Shown here: in pieces, positions 6,631 to 8,575 of the stretch
How positions within the stretch are numbered: the first letter of the stretch is position 1
Layout of the letters: each line of letters opens with the position of its first letter
Translations under genes and position numbers: made by a program
The notes under the pieces: model-generated
The model's input: the letters and a program-made list of their open reading frames with translations, nothing else
Database searches by the model: none
Told to the model about the DNA's origin: nothing
Assembly (NCBI GenBank): GCA_025450095.1
Contig: JANWID010000361.1
Location: forward strand, 1-8,575
Direction: 5' to 3'
DNA length: 8,575 nt
DNA from: Bacteroidia bacterium
GTDB lineage: Bacteria; Bacteroidota; Bacteroidia; AKYH767-A; OLB10

Positions 6631-6698
6631 CAAACCCAACCTTCGCATTACGCGCTATGATTGGCAAACCCAACCTTCGCACTGTACGCTACCGGTGG
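6631..6698. repeat. 34-bp direct repeat, two copies, in the rpoC-DUF3467 gap
   Basis: Two units of 34 bp lie head to tail at 6631-6664 and 6665-6698. The first 17 bases (CAAACCCAACCTTCGCA) are identical; the second halves share TACGC/GCTA-like stretches but differ at about half of the positions. The preceding stretch (about 6597-6630, with CTTCTCGCTACGG) may be a decayed third unit. The rest of the gap (6488-6596) shows nothing I can name. No open frame of note or RNA gene was recognised. Confidence 0.75.
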
Positions 6699-6732
6699 GA
6701 AAAGAAAAACCGTCCCGCAAGCGGGACGGTTT
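6696..6732 (-). terminator. Intrinsic terminator of rpoC
   Basis: On the - strand a perfect 12-bp stem (AAACCGTCCCGC paired with GCGGGACGGTTT, arms at 6721-6732 and 6707-6718) with a two-base spacer is followed by a U-rich tail (TTTTTCTTTTCCC). It begins 19 bases after the rpoC stop codon. It is the strongest terminator in the window. Confidence 0.93.
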
Positions 6733-6751
6733 CGATCATTTATCGGAAAAA

Positions 6752-8575
6752 TTATTCCTGTCCGGCAAGTTCTTCTTTACCGGATTTTTTCGATGCCATC
6801 AGCAGATCAAATTCTTCCTGTGAACCAACGATGAGTTTTTCATACTCACGCAAGCCGGTACCGGCAGGAATCAGGTGACCTACGATCACATTTTCTTTCA
6901 GACCAAGCAGGTAATCAATCTTACCTCCGATGGCAGCTTCATTCAGAACCTTAGTGGTTTCCTGGAATGATGCTGCGGAAATCCAGCTCTTCGTATGTAA
7001 TGAAGCCTGGGTAATTCCCTGCAACAACGGAGTTGATGTCGCTGATATAGCAGGACGTGATTCAACAAGCTTCATGTCTTTACGCTTCAGAATTGAATTC
7101 TCATCACGCAGCCTTCGCACACTGATAATCTGACCTGCTTTGAAGGAAGGTGAATCACCTGGTTCCATAACTACGATCTTATCAATGATGGAATCATTTT
7201 CTTCCATGAAGTCAATCTTATTCACGTGCTCTTTCTCGAGGAACTTCGTATCTCCCGGATCTTCGATCACAACCTTACGCATCATCTGACGAACGATTAC
7301 TTCAAAGTGCTTATCGTTGATCTTCACACCCTGCAAACGATACACTTCCTGGATCTCATTCACAAGATACTCCTGCACCATTGCAGGCCCCTTAATGCTG
7401 AGTATGTCGGAAGGTGTAATGGCGCCATCTGAAAGTGGTGAACCGGCACGGATGAAGTCGTTATCCTGTACAAGAATATGTTTAGAAAGCGGTACAAGAT
7501 ATTTCTTAACATCTCCGTCGCGTGATGTGATAATAATTTCACGGTTACCACGCTTGATTCCACCATATGAAACTTCACCATCGATTTCAGAAACAATCGC
7601 CGGGTTAGAAGGATTACGTGCTTCGAATAATTCAGTAACACGTGGCAGACCACCGGTGATGTCACCTGATTTTCCGGTAGCACGTGGAATCTTAACGAGA
7701 ACCTGACCGGCAATAATTTTACTTCCTGCATTCACTACGATGTGAGCTCCAACAGGAATGTTGTATGCCTTGAGGATTTCTTTATCCTTGCCTTTGCCAT
7801 CGGTAACAATTTTGATGACGGGGTTCTTTGTTTTATCACGACTGTCGATGATTACTTTTTCCTTGAAGCCGGTTTGTTCATCCGATTCTTCACGGAAAGT
7901 AATGTTCTCTTCAATGTGTTCGAATTCGATCTTACCTGCGATCTCGGAAACGATCACCGCGTTATATGGATCCCATTCACACATGATCTGTCCTTTTTCC
8001 ACAATCTGGCCTTCTTTCACGAACAGCTGTGCACCATAAGGAACGTTATTGGTAGAAAGTACCGCACGTGTATTCGGATCGATGATCCGGATTTCACCGG
8101 AACGGCCGAGCACCACATCAACAGTTTTACTTTCTGATTTATATGAAATAGTACGGATCTCTTCAAACTCCAGCTTACCTGCAAACTTCGCAGTCATCTG
8201 TGATTCCGTTGCAGCTTTTGATGCAGTACCACCCACGTGGAAAGTACGCAGTGTAAGCTGTGTTCCAGGCTCACCGATCGATTGTGCAGCAATTACACCT
8301 ACAGCTTCTCCTTTTCCTACCATACGTCCGGTAGCAAGGTTACGGCCATAACATTTGCCGCAAACACCATGTTTCGATTCGCATGTTAACACCGAACGGA
8401 TCTCGACAGTTTCAATTGGTGATTTCTCAATAGTATCGGCAATGTCTTCAGTAATTTCAAAACCGCTTTCGATAATTTGTTCACCGGAGAGTGGATGATA
8501 AATATCGTGCAGAGAAACACGACCGAGAATCCTGTCATAAAGTGACTCTACAACTTCTTCGTTATTCTTCAGTGC
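6752..8575 (-). CDS. rpoC: RNA polymerase beta' subunit, C-terminal part
   Basis: The frame is open to the window edge, so the 5' part (roughly the first 800 or so codons of a family that is about 1,400 residues long) is missing; 607 codons are visible, ending with TAA at 6752-6754. Reading on the - strand: residues leading to [16 protein letters not shown] carry three of the four ligands of the second zinc site (Cys codons at 8381-8383, 8360-8362 and 8351-8353). Next come the bridge-helix/trigger-helix block [18 protein letters not shown] and TLRTFHVGG, with the trigger-helix His at 8237-8239. A long insertion in the trigger loop, comparable to E. coli SI3, follows. After it are [36 protein letters not shown] and [17 protein letters not shown] with [17 protein letters not shown], all core beta' motifs. 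The protein is the large catalytic subunit of RNA polymerase, partnered with RpoB, which should lie just upstream outside the window. The tail after the last core motif ([19 protein letters not shown]) is typical of the phylum. Confidence 0.98.
   Translation of the reverse strand, partial: ALKNNEEVVESLYDRILGRVSLHDIYHPLSGEQIIESGFEITEDIADTIEKSPIETVEIRSVLTCESKHGVCGKCYGRNLATGRMVGKGEAVGVIAAQSIGEPGTQLTLRTFHVGGTASKAATESQMTAKFAGKLEFEEIRTISYKSESKTVDVVLGRSGEIRIIDPNTRAVLSTNNVPYGAQLFVKEGQIVEKGQIMCEWDPYNAVIVSEIAGKIEFEHIEENITFREESDEQTGFKEKVIIDSRDKTKNPVIKIVTDGKGKDKEILKAYNIPVGAHIVVNAGSKIIAGQVLVKIPRATGKSGDITGGLPRVTELFEARNPSNPAIVSEIDGEVSYGGIKRGNREIIITSRDGDVKKYLVPLSKHILVQDNDFIRAGSPLSDGAITPSDILSIKGPAMVQEYLVNEIQEVYRLQGVKINDKHFEVIVRQMMRKVVIEDPGDTKFLEKEHVNKIDFMEENDSIIDKIVVMEPGDSPSFKAGQIISVRRLRDENSILKRKDMKLVESRPAISATSTPLLQGITQASLHTKSWISAASFQETTKVLNEAAIGGKIDYLLGLKENVIVGHLIPAGTGLREYEKLIVGSQEEFDLLMASKKSGKEELAGQE

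Noticed and set aside
6488..6751. tRNA or small structured RNA in the rpoC downstream gap
   Set aside because: No cloverleaf or TTCGAATC-like T-arm was found; only the terminator stem and the 34-bp repeat are clear.
7317..8351. Several + strand open frames of 68-131 codons opposite rpoC
   Set aside because: They are antisense shadows of a highly conserved gene, and their translations show no recognisable domain.
6752..8392. Start of the - strand protein at 8392
   Set aside because: The codon is an internal GTG inside [14 protein letters not shown]; the same frame stays open with rpoC-like sequence to 8575.

Overview
The window looks like a chromosomal piece of a Bacteroidota genome. The grounds are: an rpoC gene followed by a same-strand DUF3467 gene, a neighbourhood I know from that phylum; a signal-peptide-bearing patatin fused to an outer-membrane barrel; promoter-like TAnnTTTG boxes; weak or absent Shine-Dalgarno sequences; and intergenic gaps filled with short AT-rich repeats. 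I see no phage, transposase, CRISPR, tRNA or rRNA gene.

Positions 1-3465 (+ strand) form a tight three-gene run. It starts with the 3' end of a gene whose visible part is a CBS-domain pair, probably the tail of a cystathionine beta-synthase/cysteine synthase type PLP enzyme. Eleven bases later comes a BtuF-like helical-backbone metal receptor without a signal peptide. Its end overlaps by 11 bases the start of a 761-residue patatin phospholipase with a POTRA-like linker and a C-terminal BamA-like barrel, which resembles type Vd autotransporters such as PlpD and FplA. The spacing implies one operon.

Positions 3466-3787 hold no gene. They contain four near-identical tandem copies of a 58-bp unit, then a diverged copy in inverted orientation that abuts the stop codon of the convergent gene. 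That gene, 3788-5239 (- strand), encodes a multi-span GT-C (ArnT/PMT-like) membrane glycosyltransferase. A divergent promoter region (5240-5439) follows. It has a good Bacteroidota-type promoter candidate for the glycosyltransferase, an 11/12-bp tandem array, and a possible promoter for the next pair.

Positions 5440-6023 (+) encode an NTF2/SnoaL-like protein and a small MORN_2 (YwqK-like) protein, translationally coupled by an ATGA overlap. A convergent gap (6024-6175) is made almost entirely of TACGAAT/ATTCGTA heptamers arranged as a large inverted repeat. On the - strand follow the small DUF3467 gene (6176-6487), a 264-bp gap with a 34-bp direct repeat and a strong intrinsic terminator, and the C-terminal 607 codons of rpoC (6752-8575, running off the window).

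Most genes belong to recognisable families. The least explained DNA is the set of four unrelated repeat arrays, one in each of the four gaps longer than 100 bp. I found no convincing new defence or mobile system.
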